From assembly GCF_029945965.1 (NCBI RefSeq), contig NZ_JAQSDO010000015.1:1119952-1183951 (forward strand): a stretch of DNA of 64,000 nucleotides, in the 5' to 3' direction. Made by a program: the position numbers and the translations under genes. The notes under the pieces are model-generated. The model saw nothing but the letters and a program-made list of their open reading frames with translations. It did no database searches and had not been told where the DNA came from. This DNA comes from Thermomonas sp. (GTDB lineage Bacteria; Pseudomonadota; Gammaproteobacteria; Xanthomonadales; Xanthomonadaceae). This document shows, one piece after another, positions 35,801 to 44,443 of the stretch. Within the stretch, counting starts at the first letter, position 1, and each line of letters starts with the position of its first letter.

Positions 35801-37766
35801 GGCCAAGCCACGCTCACCGTTGATGGAAATGCGCAGCCGCCGCTTGGTACTGCTCGCAAGCGAGGCTTGCCTGTTGCCGCTACTGCTGCAATTGCCACGG
35901 TCGCTGGGGATTGGTTTTGGCCTCTCGGCGCTGGCGATCATGCTGCTGTCCAGGCACCAACCGATCCCCTCCCTGCTGAGGATCGTGCTGGGGATTGGCG
36001 CGATTGTCGCGGTGGCGGCGGTCGCCCCGGGCATCGGCCGCGACACCGCCTGCGCGGTACTGGCTGCGATGCTGGCACTGAAGCCGGCGGAAACCTTCAG
36101 CCTGCGCGATGGCCGCAGCCTGATCGGCTTCGCCCTGTTCGCGCCGTTCGCGACATTCCTGCTTGACCAGGGGCCATTGAGCCTGGTGCTGGCCTTGACG
36201 GCGGCGGCCCTGGCATTGCTCGCCCTGCAGCAACTGGCCCGCGACCAGGCCGGGGTGCAACCGCCAGCAGGCGCACATTGGTGGTCGTCATCGACCGGCG
36301 TGCTGCGGCTGATCGCATTGGGCCTGCCACTCGCCTTGGCCGCCTTCTGGCTGTTCCCGCGCCTGCCCTCGCCCATGTGGGGATTGCCGGATCGGGTGGT
36401 CGCCCGTCCCGGCTTGTCCGACAGCATGACCCCGGGCGGTTTCCTCGACCTGCTGAACGACGACAGCCCGGCCGCACGCGTGCAATTTTTCGGTGCGACC
36501 CCCAGGCCTGAGCAGATGTATTGGCGCGGGCCAGTGCTTTGGGATTTCGATGGCAGTACCTGGCATCGGATCCCGTGGCGGCAACATGTGCCACCTGCAG
36601 AGCTGCGCGCCGGCCCGATCCAATGGGATTACCAGGTCGAACTGGAAGCAACGGATCGCGATCAGTTGATCGCACTGGATGTACCAACCCATGTACCCGA
36701 CGGCGCCAGCATCAGCCGCGATTTCAGCGTGTATGCGCCAAACCCGCTCAACAACGTAAGCCGCTGGCGGATGCAGTCGGCAGTGCCGCTCGCGGTCGAA
36801 CCCGACCTGCCAGACGTGCTCCGGCAGCGCGCGCTCGCATTGCCGCAAGGCTTCAACCCACGCACCGTGGCGTTGGGCCAGCAATGGCGGCGCGAGGCCG
36901 GCCAGGATGAACAAGGCCGTAGCGACATGGCGATCGCCACCCGCGCGCTGGCATGGATCAGACGCGACTTCGCCTACACCCTGAACGTGCCGCTAGCTGG
37001 TCGCAACGAAATCGACGACTTCCTGTTCGACCGCAAGCAAGGCTATTGCGAACATTTCAGTTCATCGTTCGTGGTGCTGATGCGCGCCGCCGGGATTCCG
37101 GCCAGGGTTGTCACCGGCTATGCCGGCGCATACCGCAACCCGATCGGCGACTACTGGCTTGTGCTCCACTCACGCGCGCATGCCTGGGCCGAAATCTGGC
37201 TGCCGCAGCGTGGCTGGGTACGGGTGGATCCGACTGCAGCGGTGGCTCCGGAACACGTCTATGACACGCTTGCAGATCGGCAGCCAGGCCGCATCGGCAG
37301 CTTCACCGGCCTGGTGCCGATGTTCAACGCCAGCGACTGGCTGCGCCGCGGATGGAACGACTTCGTGCTCGGCTATAACGCGCAACGCCAGCAACACCTG
37401 CTCGATCCATTCGGCATGGACAACCTCGGCATGCGTGGCTTGATCCTGATCTTCGCTTTCATCGCCGGATTGGCACTGGCATGGATGGCCTGGCTGATCG
37501 CCCGCGGCGAGCGTGAACGTGACCCGCTGCTGCGTGCATGGCGGCGACTGGGCGCGCGCTATGTGCGGATTGGCAGCGGCCGCTTCACGCATGAACCGGC
37601 GCAGGCCTGGGCTGAACGCGCCGGGGCTGACGTGCCGAAGGCCGGCCAAAGCCTACGCTCGCTCAGCCTGCGTTTCTCCAACGCGCGTTACGCTCAATCA
37701 GGCACAACTGGCGCAAGTGAAGATTTGCGCAGCTTGCTGCAGGACATGGATACGCATCGACCATGA
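35793..37766 (+). CDS. tgpA: Transglutaminase-like membrane protein (TgpA family)
   Basis: The 657-residue protein has about five N-terminal membrane helices (20-170, DUF3488), a large periplasmic transglutaminase core, and a final helix near 555-575 with a cytoplasmic tail. The catalytic Cys is in KQGYCEHFSSSFVVLMRAAGIPARVVTG, with His in SRAHAWAEIW and Asp in VRVDPTAAV. In Pseudomonas aeruginosa TgpA is essential for viability; its substrate is unknown. It ends the moxR-DUF58-tgpA operon. Confidence 0.92.
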   Translation: MAEAKPRSPLMEMRSRRLVLLASEACLLPLLLQLPRSLGIGFGLSALAIMLLSRHQPIPSLLRIVLGIGAIVAVAAVAPGIGRDTACAVLAAMLALKPAETFSLRDGRSLIGFALFAPFATFLLDQGPLSLVLALTAAALALLALQQLARDQAGVQPPAGAHWWSSSTGVLRLIALGLPLALAAFWLFPRLPSPMWGLPDRVVARPGLSDSMTPGGFLDLLNDDSPAARVQFFGATPRPEQMYWRGPVLWDFDGSTWHRIPWRQHVPPAELRAGPIQWDYQVELEATDRDQLIALDVPTHVPDGASISRDFSVYAPNPLNNVSRWRMQSAVPLAVEPDLPDVLRQRALALPQGFNPRTVALGQQWRREAGQDEQGRSDMAIATRALAWIRRDFAYTLNVPLAGRNEIDDFLFDRKQGYCEHFSSSFVVLMRAAGIPARVVTGYAGAYRNPIGDYWLVLHSRAHAWAEIWLPQRGWVRVDPTAAVAPEHVYDTLADRQPGRIGSFTGLVPMFNASDWLRRGWNDFVLGYNAQRQQHLLDPFGMDNLGMRGLILIFAFIAGLALAWMAWLIARGERERDPLLRAWRRLGARYVRIGSGRFTHEPAQAWAERAGADVPKAGQSLRSLSLRFSNARYAQSGTTGASEDLRSLLQDMDTHRP

Positions 37767-37843
37767 CATTGCATTGACGGTCGTATGCGACCCTGATCCC
37801 GCAAAGCTCTTCCTCCACATCGCCGTTCACCCCAGGAATCGCC

Positions 37844-38332
37844 ATGAACATGCGACTGACCACGATCTGCATAGCGACTGCTCTGCTTGCTGCCTGCGCA
37901 ACTCAGCCCAAGCCACTGCAGGGACAGTTCCAAGCGCTGACTGCGCACCAAGCGGTAGACGGGGACCACACCGGCAGCATGGTCCGTTGGGGCGGGCGCA
38001 TCATCCGCACCGAGCCGCGCCCGGACCGTACCTGCTTCGAGGTCATTTCAACCAAGCTCTCTGCCAATGGCCGCCCCTATTGGGCCAGCGACGACACCTG
38101 GGGACGTTTCATCGCCTGCCGCACCGGCTTCTACGACCCTGCACTGTTCGAACTCAATCGCGAAGTCACCTTCACCGGCCATATCGAAGGCTATGAGGAC
38201 CGCAAGGTGGATGGCTTCACCTACAAATTCCCGCGGGTATCGGCCGATGTGGTCTACCTGTGGCCGCAGCGCGAGCGGGTCAATGTTGTGACTCAGCCAT
38301 CGTTTCGTTTCGGCTGGGGTTGGGGCTGGTAA
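37844..38332 (+). CDS. Slp family outer-membrane lipoprotein
   Basis: The 162-residue product has a lipoprotein signal with lipobox LLAAC (Cys18). The sequence GSMVRWGGRIIRTEPRPDRTCFEVIS and 'FTGHIEGYEDRKVDGFTYKFPRVSADVVYLWPQ' is the Slp fold. E. coli Slp is induced on starvation and acid; function is unclear. A CAGGAA Shine-Dalgarno precedes the ATG. The C-terminus ends in Gly/Trp repeats (FGWGWGW). It is convergent with hinT, 12 bp away. Confidence 0.88.
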   Translation: MNMRLTTICIATALLAACATQPKPLQGQFQALTAHQAVDGDHTGSMVRWGGRIIRTEPRPDRTCFEVISTKLSANGRPYWASDDTWGRFIACRTGFYDPALFELNREVTFTGHIEGYEDRKVDGFTYKFPRVSADVVYLWPQRERVNVVTQPSFRFGWGWGW

Positions 38333-38344
38333 GCGGCAAAAAAG

Positions 38345-38695
38345 TCAGCCCTGCGTGCCGAATCGCCCAAGCGGCGCGCCCGCCAGCAGGTGCAGGTGGA
38401 TCTGGAACACGGTCTGCCCGGCATCGCCGTTGCAGTTCATCACGATGCGATAGCCGTCCTCGGCGAAACCCTGTTCTTTCGCGTAGCGGGCAGCAGCGCT
38501 TGCGAGCCTTCCGATCACCACCGCCGCATCCTCTGGCACATCATTGAGCGTGGCGAAATCCTGCTTCGGCACGAACAGGACATGGATTGGTGCTTGTGGA
38601 GCAATGTCGCGGAATGCGAACAGATGTTCGTCTTCGAAGACAATGTCGGCCGGGATTTCACGGCGCAGGATCTTGTGGAAAAGCGTCTCGCTCAC
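38345..38695 (-). CDS. hinT: HIT family nucleotide hydrolase (HinT-like)
   Basis: The 116-residue protein is a HIT domain of HinT type: [18 protein letters not shown] opening and the catalytic loop near the end. HinT hydrolyses purine nucleoside phosphoramidates. The canonical H-x-H-x-H reads QIHLH here (98-102), so the first His is Gln while the catalytic central His100 remains. It overlaps recR by 4 bp and closes the dnaX-ybaB-recR unit. Confidence 0.9.
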   Translation of the reverse strand: MSETLFHKILRREIPADIVFEDEHLFAFRDIAPQAPIHVLFVPKQDFATLNDVPEDAAVVIGRLASAAARYAKEQGFAEDGYRIVMNCNGDAGQTVFQIHLHLLAGAPLGRFGTQG

Positions 38696-39330
38696 CGGAC
38701 TGGCTCCTTCGTTTCCTGATGTTTCAGTTGGTCGTTTGGAATTTCGCTGCGGCTGCCGAACGCATGCGACAAGGTTCCGCGATCCACGTATTCCAGTTCG
38801 CCACCCAGTGGCACGCCGTGCGCCAGCCGGCTTGGTTGCACGTCTTGGGCACGTGCAAGCTGGGCCAGGTAATGCGCGGTAGCCTCGCCTTCCACGGTCG
38901 GGTTGGTAGCCACGATCAGTTCCTTGACTTCACCTTCGCGCAAGCGCTGCACGAGCTGGTCCAGCCCGAGTTCGCGCGGGCCGATGCCGTCAAGCGGGCT
39001 CAAGCGTCCCTGCAGTACAAAATATTGGCCGCGGAAGCCGGTCGCCTGCTCGATCGCCAGCCGATCCGCCGGCGACTCGACCACGCAGAGCAAGTGCGCA
39101 TCGCGTGAACCGCTGGCGCAGGTCGGGCAGGTTTCGGTTTCACTAAAATCGCGGCAACGACGGCAATGGCCGATGCGTTCCATCGCGTCGGCCATTGCAG
39201 CAGACAGGCGCACACCGCCTTCGCGTTGGCGCTCCAGCAGATGGTAGGCCATGCGCTGCGCGGATTTCTGGCCGACGCCTGGCAACACTCGCAAGGCGTC
39301 GATCAATTGTTCAAGTAGCGAAACGCTCAT
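38692..39330 (-). CDS. recR: Recombination protein RecR
   Basis: The 212-residue protein contains the helix-hairpin-helix [17 protein letters not shown], a zinc finger with Cys56, Cys59, Cys68 and Cys71, and a Toprim domain ([34 protein letters not shown]). It works with RecO in loading RecA at gaps. The C-terminal tail after 'HAFGSRSEI' is about ten residues longer than usual. It stands downstream of ybaB across a REP-like element. Confidence 0.95.
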   Translation of the reverse strand: MSVSLLEQLIDALRVLPGVGQKSAQRMAYHLLERQREGGVRLSAAMADAMERIGHCRRCRDFSETETCPTCASGSRDAHLLCVVESPADRLAIEQATGFRGQYFVLQGRLSPLDGIGPRELGLDQLVQRLREGEVKELIVATNPTVEGEATAHYLAQLARAQDVQPSRLAHGVPLGGELEYVDRGTLSHAFGSRSEIPNDQLKHQETKEPVR

Positions 39331-39338
39331 TGCGATTT

Positions 39339-39387
39339 CGTCATTCCTGCAACCAAGAGCTGGATCCCGGCATTCGCCGGGATGACG
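39339..39387. repeat. REP-like palindromic repeat between ybaB and recR
   Basis: The outer ends CGTCATTCCT and GGGATGACG are near-complementary, and inside lies TCCCGGC/GCCGGGA with loop ATTC. 'CTGGATCCCGGC...CGCCGGGATGACG' is a very common dispersed intergenic repeat in proteobacterial genomes. Confidence 0.7.
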
Positions 39388-39393
39388 GCACGA

Positions 39394-39714
39394 TCAAAAT
39401 GGCAGTTTCATGCCAGGCGGCAACTGCATCCCGGAGGTGGCGGCGGCCATCATTGCCTGCGACTCGGCATTGATCTTGTTGACCGCATCGTTGAACGCCG
39501 CCGCGATAAGGTCTTCGACCATCTCCGGATCGGCCAGCGCCGCTGGATCGATGCGCACCTTGCGGCAATCCATGCGTCCGCCAATCGTCACGCTGACCAT
39601 GCCGCCACCGGCACTTCCGGTCGCCTCCAGCGCTCCGACCTGCTCCTGCGCCTTCTGCACGTTTTCCTGCATCTGTTGTGCCTGCTGCATCAGCTGGGCG
39701 ATGTTTCCACGCAT
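39394..39714 (-). CDS. ybaB: Nucleoid-associated protein YbaB/EbfC
   Basis: The 106-residue protein starts with a long Gln-rich helix (MRGNIAQLMQQAQQMQENVQKAQEQV), followed by GMVSVTIGGRMDCRKVRIDP and a helical end, as in YbaB/EbfC dimers that bind DNA. The gene lies between dnaX and recR, its conserved place. The start at 39714 is set by the family N-terminus; the longer track ORF is dnaX in another frame. Confidence 0.93.
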   Translation of the reverse strand: MRGNIAQLMQQAQQMQENVQKAQEQVGALEATGSAGGGMVSVTIGGRMDCRKVRIDPAALADPEMVEDLIAAAFNDAVNKINAESQAMMAAATSGMQLPPGMKLPF

Positions 39715-39766
39715 GAGTTTGCCTCGGTTGTTCGTTAGCAAAGAGATGGCGACTGCTGGTGCAGGT

Positions 39767-41488
39767 TCAACCGTCACCGAGCGGCCGGATCGAATCCGGC
39801 ACGATCTGCGCGCCATGCACCTTGACCAGCCGCTGGATGTCGGGATCGGCGGCGAAGCCCTGTTCGGCGCCGAGCTGTTTCTCGTCGCGCTCGCGCGCAT
39901 TGCGGACCCGCGCGGTGTCGCCACGCGCCTGGCCGGTTTCGAAGCGCAACTGGACCGGGCCGCCCAGCATGATCGCGACCGCATCGCCCAGCTGCAGGAC
40001 CAGACTCGGCGATTTCAGATGTTCGTCGCCGGGCGTGAGCGACAACTGCAGGACACCATCAGCATGTGCGATGAAGCCTGTGTGCTCGGCCAGCAGCCGC
40101 ACAGGACCGCGCACATCACTGCGCGCCACCAGGTCCAACCAGTGTTCGGTGTCGGTGACCAGCAGGCTCGATGCAGCAGACGCCGCGACCACTTCAGGTG
40201 CAATAACAGGGCGTACCGTCTCGCGCGGCGGTTCGATGCTTGCTGCTGGCTTTGGAGTCGGCATCGGCTTGGCCGGCTCAGCCAACGCAGCGCGAGCCTG
40301 CTCCGCCGCATTGCTTGTTGCTTGCCGCCGTGCCGGCGGTGCCGCGGACGCAGCCGATGCCGCCAGGCGCGTCGACATGGCTTGCGCGCCGTCCTGGTTC
40401 GGGCGGAACGCCAGCATGCGCAGCAAGCTCATTTCGAAGCCGGAACGCGGGCTGGGTGCATGGCCAAGGTCGCGGCGCCCGTTCAGCGCCATCTGGTACC
40501 AGAGCTGGACGAGTTCAGGACGCAGTTGTTGCGCCAGCCCATCGACATCGACCGCATCACTGGTGACCTCGACCTCCGGCACCAATTGCCGGACCTGGAT
40601 CCGGTGCAGCGCATCACTGATGGCATCCAGCACGCTGCCCCAGTCCGGAGAAAACTCCGCCAGTTCGGCGGCTTCCGCGAGCAGGCGCGCGCCGTCGCCG
40701 TCGCCCAGTGCCGACAGCAATGCCTGTACCCGGCTGCGATCCACAGTGCCCAGCATCGTTGCAATCGTGGCCGAATCCAGCCGTCCGACAGCGGCTCCTG
40801 CACCGCAATAAGCAATTGCCTGGTCGAGCAATGACAGGCCGTCGCGCAGGCTGCCATCGGCGGCGACCGCCATCTGGTGGATCGCGTCGTCATCGGCCTC
40901 GATGTTTTCGGCAATCAGGATCTTCGCAATCTGGCCTTGGATCTGCTCGACATCCAGGCGCTTCAGGTTGAACTGCAGGCAGCGCGACAGCACGGTGACC
41001 AGGAGCTTCTCCGGATCGGTGGTCGCGAACAGGAACTTGACGTGCTCAGGCGGCTCTTCCAGCGTCTTCAGCAGCGCGTTGAATGCCTGTTTCGACAGCA
41101 TGTGCACTTCGTCGATCAGGTAGACCTTGTAACGACCGCGCGAGGGCATGTACTGCGCGTTCTCGATCAGCTCGCGCACGTTGTCGACGCCGGTGTTGGA
41201 CGCGGCGTCGATCTCCAGCAAGTCGATGTAACGGCCGGCATCGATGGCCAGGCAGGTCTCGCATTCGCCGCATGGATCGGAGCCAGTGCCGCGCTCGCAA
41301 TTGAGCGACTTGGCAAAGATGCGCGCGATGGTGGTCTTGCCCACACCGCGCGTGCCGGTAAACAGGAACGCATGGTGCACGCGGCCGGTTTCCAGCGCAT
41401 TGGTCAACGCGCGAACCACGTGTTCCTGCCCGACAAGTTCGGCGAAACGCTTGGGGCGCCACTTGCGGGCGAGTACGAGATAGGACAT
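39767..41488 (-). CDS. dnaX: DNA polymerase III subunits gamma/tau
   Basis: The 573-residue clamp-loader ATPase has Walker A GTRGVGKTT, a zinc module (CERGTGSDPCGECETC), Walker B VYLIDEVHM, and sensor SRCLQFNLKRL. After residue ~370 comes an Ala/Pro-rich linker and the tau-specific C-terminal domain that contacts polymerase alpha. I see no A-rich slippery site in the linker, so a separate gamma by frameshift is not supported. The start MSYLVLARKWRP at 41488 is the family N-terminus. Confidence 0.95.
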   Translation of the reverse strand: MSYLVLARKWRPKRFAELVGQEHVVRALTNALETGRVHHAFLFTGTRGVGKTTIARIFAKSLNCERGTGSDPCGECETCLAIDAGRYIDLLEIDAASNTGVDNVRELIENAQYMPSRGRYKVYLIDEVHMLSKQAFNALLKTLEEPPEHVKFLFATTDPEKLLVTVLSRCLQFNLKRLDVEQIQGQIAKILIAENIEADDDAIHQMAVAADGSLRDGLSLLDQAIAYCGAGAAVGRLDSATIATMLGTVDRSRVQALLSALGDGDGARLLAEAAELAEFSPDWGSVLDAISDALHRIQVRQLVPEVEVTSDAVDVDGLAQQLRPELVQLWYQMALNGRRDLGHAPSPRSGFEMSLLRMLAFRPNQDGAQAMSTRLAASAASAAPPARRQATSNAAEQARAALAEPAKPMPTPKPAASIEPPRETVRPVIAPEVVAASAASSLLVTDTEHWLDLVARSDVRGPVRLLAEHTGFIAHADGVLQLSLTPGDEHLKSPSLVLQLGDAVAIMLGGPVQLRFETGQARGDTARVRNARERDEKQLGAEQGFAADPDIQRLVKVHGAQIVPDSIRPLGDG

Positions 41489-41561
41489 GCCCCATTCTGC
41501 CACGGCGGCACGGCGCGCCCCGGCCCTGATCGACCCGGATCAGCGAACCAACATGATTTCC

Positions 41562-41590
41562 TTGTAGCCCCGACCCGCGGTCGCTAGAAT
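41562..41590 (+). promoter_or_regulatory. Promoter of tRNA-Ser(GGA)
   Basis: TTGTAG (-35), 17 bases, then TAGAAT (-10), ending 10 bp before the tRNA. The start site would fall within a few bases of the mature 5' end. Confidence 0.6.
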
Positions 41591-41600
41591 GCGCGGTTCC

Positions 41601-41693
41601 GGAGAGGTGTCCGAGCGGTTGAAGGAGCACGCCTGGAAAGTGTGTAAGCGTCTAAACCGCGCTTCGGGGGTTCGAATCCCCCTCTCTCCGCCA
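41601..41693 (+). tRNA. tRNA-Ser (anticodon GGA)
   Basis: This is a 93-nt class II tRNA with a long variable arm, acceptor stem GGAGAGG, anticodon loop CTGGAAA, T-loop TTCGAAT and encoded CCA. It is followed 62 bp later by the SRP RNA gene in the same orientation. Confidence 0.95.
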
Positions 41694-41755
41694 GACGTCA
41701 CAGTGTCACCCACGCACCACGTTCAAGAATCATGCGTCGTCCAAGACGCAGTCCT

Positions 41756-41868
41756 ATGGTGGCCCCGTCGGCCCCTCGCGACGCTAGATCGAAAACTCCG
41801 CCAGGGCCGGAAGGCAGCAACGGTATCGATTGATGCGGGCGCCGAGGTCAGTCGGCGGGGCCATCGCC
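41756..41868 (+). ncRNA. ffs: 4.5S signal recognition particle RNA
   Basis: The core GGGCCGGAAGGCAGCAAC is the conserved apical tetraloop (GGAA) and asymmetric internal loop that bind Ffh. The outer ends GGTGGCCCCG and CGGGGCCATC pair, giving an extended hairpin of about 110 nt. CTTTTT follows the 3' end and would terminate transcription. Together with Ffh it targets inner-membrane proteins to SecYEG. The exact 5' end is approximate; no clear separate promoter is visible, so read-through from tRNA-Ser is possible. Confidence 0.92.
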
Positions 41869-41969
41869 TTTTTGCATTGCGAGGCAGCACCAACCATCCT
41901 CCGCATGCAGGTAGCCAGAACGATCGACACATCTATCCGTGCCGTGGCGTTCTCGAAACAGTCAGCATG

Positions 41970-41996
41970 GCCGCCACGCGATTGCACGGTGGCGGC
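41970..41996. terminator. Hairpin downstream of the cytochrome-barrel gene
   Basis: GCCGCCAC pairs with GTGGCGGC across an 11-nt loop, 13 bp after the stop codon of the minus-strand cytochrome gene. There is no T-run. Confidence 0.45.
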
Positions 41997-42009
41997 GCTG
42001 GATGGCTCG

Positions 42010-43359
42010 CTAGAAGGCGTTCCAGATGAACGCATACCACGTATTGTTGTCACTGGCATTGCGGCCGAAGCCGTCGTAGTTCCGACTGGCGCCATTGAAT
42101 TTACTGTACATGGTGTACTGCAGCCCGAAGCGCAGGTTCACCCATGGCGACTTGTACGAATCAGTCTCGCCAAACGGCGTCCAGTCGGCCTGCAGGACCA
42201 CGCCGCTGCTGTCCGGTTTGCCGGTGCGGCTGCCATCCCCCGGATTAGGCGCGTACAGCAGCGTGTCTCGATCGCTGCGGACATCAAACAATCCGCCCGT
42301 CAATCCGTAGTGCTCCTTGTAGTACCAGGACGCATTCACGTTGGCACTGGTGACATGTCCATTGGGGTGGTCGGCTTCGCCTCCGACGAAGGCGAAGTTG
42401 CGCCGCTGGTGCTCTTGGATGAGATCCGCGTCGATGATGAAAATGGAATCTGTGCTACCCAGGAATTGATAGCTGGCGTCGACGCCGAGATCGTCATAGC
42501 GATTGGTCGGACCATGCATGCGATCGGGATGGATGCGCGCGGACAATCCGGTAATGCCCACTTCCAGCGTGTGGCCAGGTCCGGAGAAGGTCGTGTTGAA
42601 CCGGACATAGGGGGCGACACCGTCGATGCTCCCGCCATCATCCACGTTCATCCTTCTCAGCATGGATGCCGACCAACTGCGGTAGAAACCGATCTCGCCG
42701 TAGTGGCGTCCATCAAGATAGGCATATGCAGAGGCGCCGACCACCTGTTGCCCCAAGCCACCTTCCAGCAAGGTAGCCACGGCGGGACCAGGCACCAACC
42801 CGGACGCCATGAAGGGGAAGCGCCAGGCTGGGGAGGTGTTCCATGCATCCTGCGAACCGGGATTGTTGTTGACGCTAACCCCGAACACGCCGGAGTGATT
42901 GCCCCAAGTCACTGGCTTTGCAAACCGGATATCCACATTGTCCATGGTCAGCTTGCGGTCGATATCCGAATAGGTGATCTGACCGAAGGTGCCCAAATGC
43001 TCGCTGAGGCGTCCAGCCAGAAACAGCGATACCTGCTGCAACGAAAAATTGTTATTGGGCTTGTCGTAGGGGCCGGCGTTGTCCGGCTGCGCCTTCGCCG
43101 TCCGGCTGTAGGACTCCACATCCATCACCGACAACGGAATATCGCTTTCGCCATTGCTCTGGGTGTAGCCGTTGAGCTTGAACTGGCGCCCGAAGGCGGT
43201 CAGCTGCGGACCGAAACCACCCACATGGCATCCCGAGCATGCCACCCCGGTTTGCCTGGCGTAGGAAGGAACGGCACTGGCCTGGCCTGCCGCCAGCAAG
43301 GCCACGGCAAACAGCAGGCAGAGCGCGTGTTGGCGCCCAATGGCACGAGTACAATTCAT
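42010..43359 (-). CDS. Outer-membrane monoheme cytochrome/beta-barrel fusion (Cyc2-like)
   Basis: The 449-residue protein begins with a signal peptide ending near GQASA. Directly behind lies a single c-type heme site, CSGCH (41-45), in the context YARQTGVACSGCH...FGRQFKLNGY. The remaining ~380 residues alternate polar and hydrophobic residues in many short strands with Asn/Gly/Asp turns and end in Phe, the usual outer-membrane barrel C-terminus. Cyc2, the outer-membrane Fe(II) oxidase, has this same order: signal, one heme, porin. The gene is downstream of a HiPIP gene in the same orientation, a plausible periplasmic electron partner. I infer electron exchange across the outer membrane; Fe(II) oxidation itself is not shown. 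Confidence 0.7.
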   Translation of the reverse strand: MNCTRAIGRQHALCLLFAVALLAAGQASAVPSYARQTGVACSGCHVGGFGPQLTAFGRQFKLNGYTQSNGESDIPLSVMDVESYSRTAKAQPDNAGPYDKPNNNFSLQQVSLFLAGRLSEHLGTFGQITYSDIDRKLTMDNVDIRFAKPVTWGNHSGVFGVSVNNNPGSQDAWNTSPAWRFPFMASGLVPGPAVATLLEGGLGQQVVGASAYAYLDGRHYGEIGFYRSWSASMLRRMNVDDGGSIDGVAPYVRFNTTFSGPGHTLEVGITGLSARIHPDRMHGPTNRYDDLGVDASYQFLGSTDSIFIIDADLIQEHQRRNFAFVGGEADHPNGHVTSANVNASWYYKEHYGLTGGLFDVRSDRDTLLYAPNPGDGSRTGKPDSSGVVLQADWTPFGETDSYKSPWVNLRFGLQYTMYSKFNGASRNYDGFGRNASDNNTWYAFIWNAF

Positions 43360-43442
43360 GATGTTTCCCCTAAGTGAATCGTGCGTACTCAGGCTCGAAA
43401 ATAAACCGCGGTAGCCCGAGACGTCGCGGTAGCGCGATGTGC

Positions 43443-43775
43443 TTAGCTAGGACGGTTGCTCTTGCTCCAGGCGGAACACCAGCCCTTCGGGGCAACGCTG
43501 TAGCCGGCGAACAGGGAGCAGGCGCCCGTGCTGGGAGTAAAGAACTGGCAGTTGGCGCAGTTGCTTCCCGGCTTGTGGTTGGCAGCCTTGACCAAAGAAG
43601 CATCTTCTGTGTAATTCAGCGCATGCGCCTGGGCATTGGTCACGGGCAACGGCGGCAATGGCTTGGCCTTGGCGTGAGCCTCAGTGGGCCAGCGCAGCAC
43701 AACAGGAATGGCAATCGCTGAAAGGCCCGCCAGGACCAGGAAACGACGTCGTTGCATGGTTTCGTTCGTGTCCAT
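43443..43775 (-). CDS. High-potential iron-sulfur protein (HiPIP), Tat-exported
   Basis: The 110-residue protein has a twin-arginine signal (MQRRRFLVLAGLSAIAIP). The mature part holds the four cluster cysteines of a HiPIP: Cys73, Cys76, Cys86 and Cys100 in NCANCQFF, GACSLFAGYSV and GWCSAW. HiPIPs carry one electron at high potential in the periplasm; the iron oxidase Iro of Acidithiobacillus is one. The ATG at 43775 has GGAGG upstream. The cytochrome-barrel gene follows after 83 bp, so a two-gene operon is likely. Confidence 0.88.
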   Translation of the reverse strand: MDTNETMQRRRFLVLAGLSAIAIPVVLRWPTEAHAKAKPLPPLPVTNAQAHALNYTEDASLVKAANHKPGSNCANCQFFTPSTGACSLFAGYSVAPKGWCSAWSKSNRPS

Positions 43776-43922
43776 GGGATAGGCCTCCAGCCTGAGTTGG
43801 CTGGACCCTACTCCTAATGGAACCTTCCATTTGTGAAGAGTTCTATGCACATACAGCACGTATCGTCGGCAAGCCGACCAACGGTCTTCAGTCTTGCCGC
43901 GCGATACGGCATACGACCTGGT

Positions 43923-44417
43923 TCACGACAACGTCCCCACATCGCGCTTGCCACCGCGCTTGCCCAGCAATTTGGCAGGTCCGATCAGGATCGCGTGCGA
44001 CAGCGCCTTGCACATGTCGTAGACGGTAAGCGCCGCAACTGTGGCACCCGTCAGCGCTTCCATCTCCACGCCGGTGCGATGAGTCACCCGGACCGTGCAT
44101 TCGATGCGCAGCGTGCGCGGGTCGTGCCAGTCGATGGCGAGCTTGCAGCTGTCGATCGGCAACGGGTGGCAGAACGGAATCAATTCGTGGGTACGCTTGA
44201 CCGCCATCGTGCCGGCGATGATTGCGGTATCGACGATGCCGCCCTTGGCGCTGCGCAGGCCATTGTCGTGTAGCTGCGCGGCGACATCGGCCGGGAACCG
44301 CACGCGGCATTCCGCGCGGGCCTCGCGCACGCTCACGGCCTTGCCGCTGACGTCGACCATGGTCGGTCGGCCGGTGGAATCGAGGTGAGTGAGCTCGGGC
44401 GTTCGCTTCATCTGCAT
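43923..44417 (-). CDS. moaC: Cyclic pyranopterin monophosphate synthase
   Basis: The protein of about 164 residues shows the MoaC signature: [48 protein letters not shown], and [23 protein letters not shown]. It acts after MoaA in molybdenum cofactor synthesis. ATG 44417 has AGG seven bases upstream; ATG 44432 and 44411 are alternatives. It follows moaA by 26 bp. Confidence 0.95.
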   Translation of the reverse strand: MQMKRTPELTHLDSTGRPTMVDVSGKAVSVREARAECRVRFPADVAAQLHDNGLRSAKGGIVDTAIIAGTMAVKRTHELIPFCHPLPIDSCKLAIDWHDPRTLRIECTVRVTHRTGVEMEALTGATVAALTVYDMCKALSHAILIGPAKLLGKRGGKRDVGTLS

Positions 44418-44443
44418 AGTATTGCCTGACATCAGGCTTGAGC

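Noticed and set aside
39767-41488. Programmed frameshift producing gamma from dnaX
   Set aside because: No A-rich slippery heptamer with downstream hairpin is visible in the linker region.
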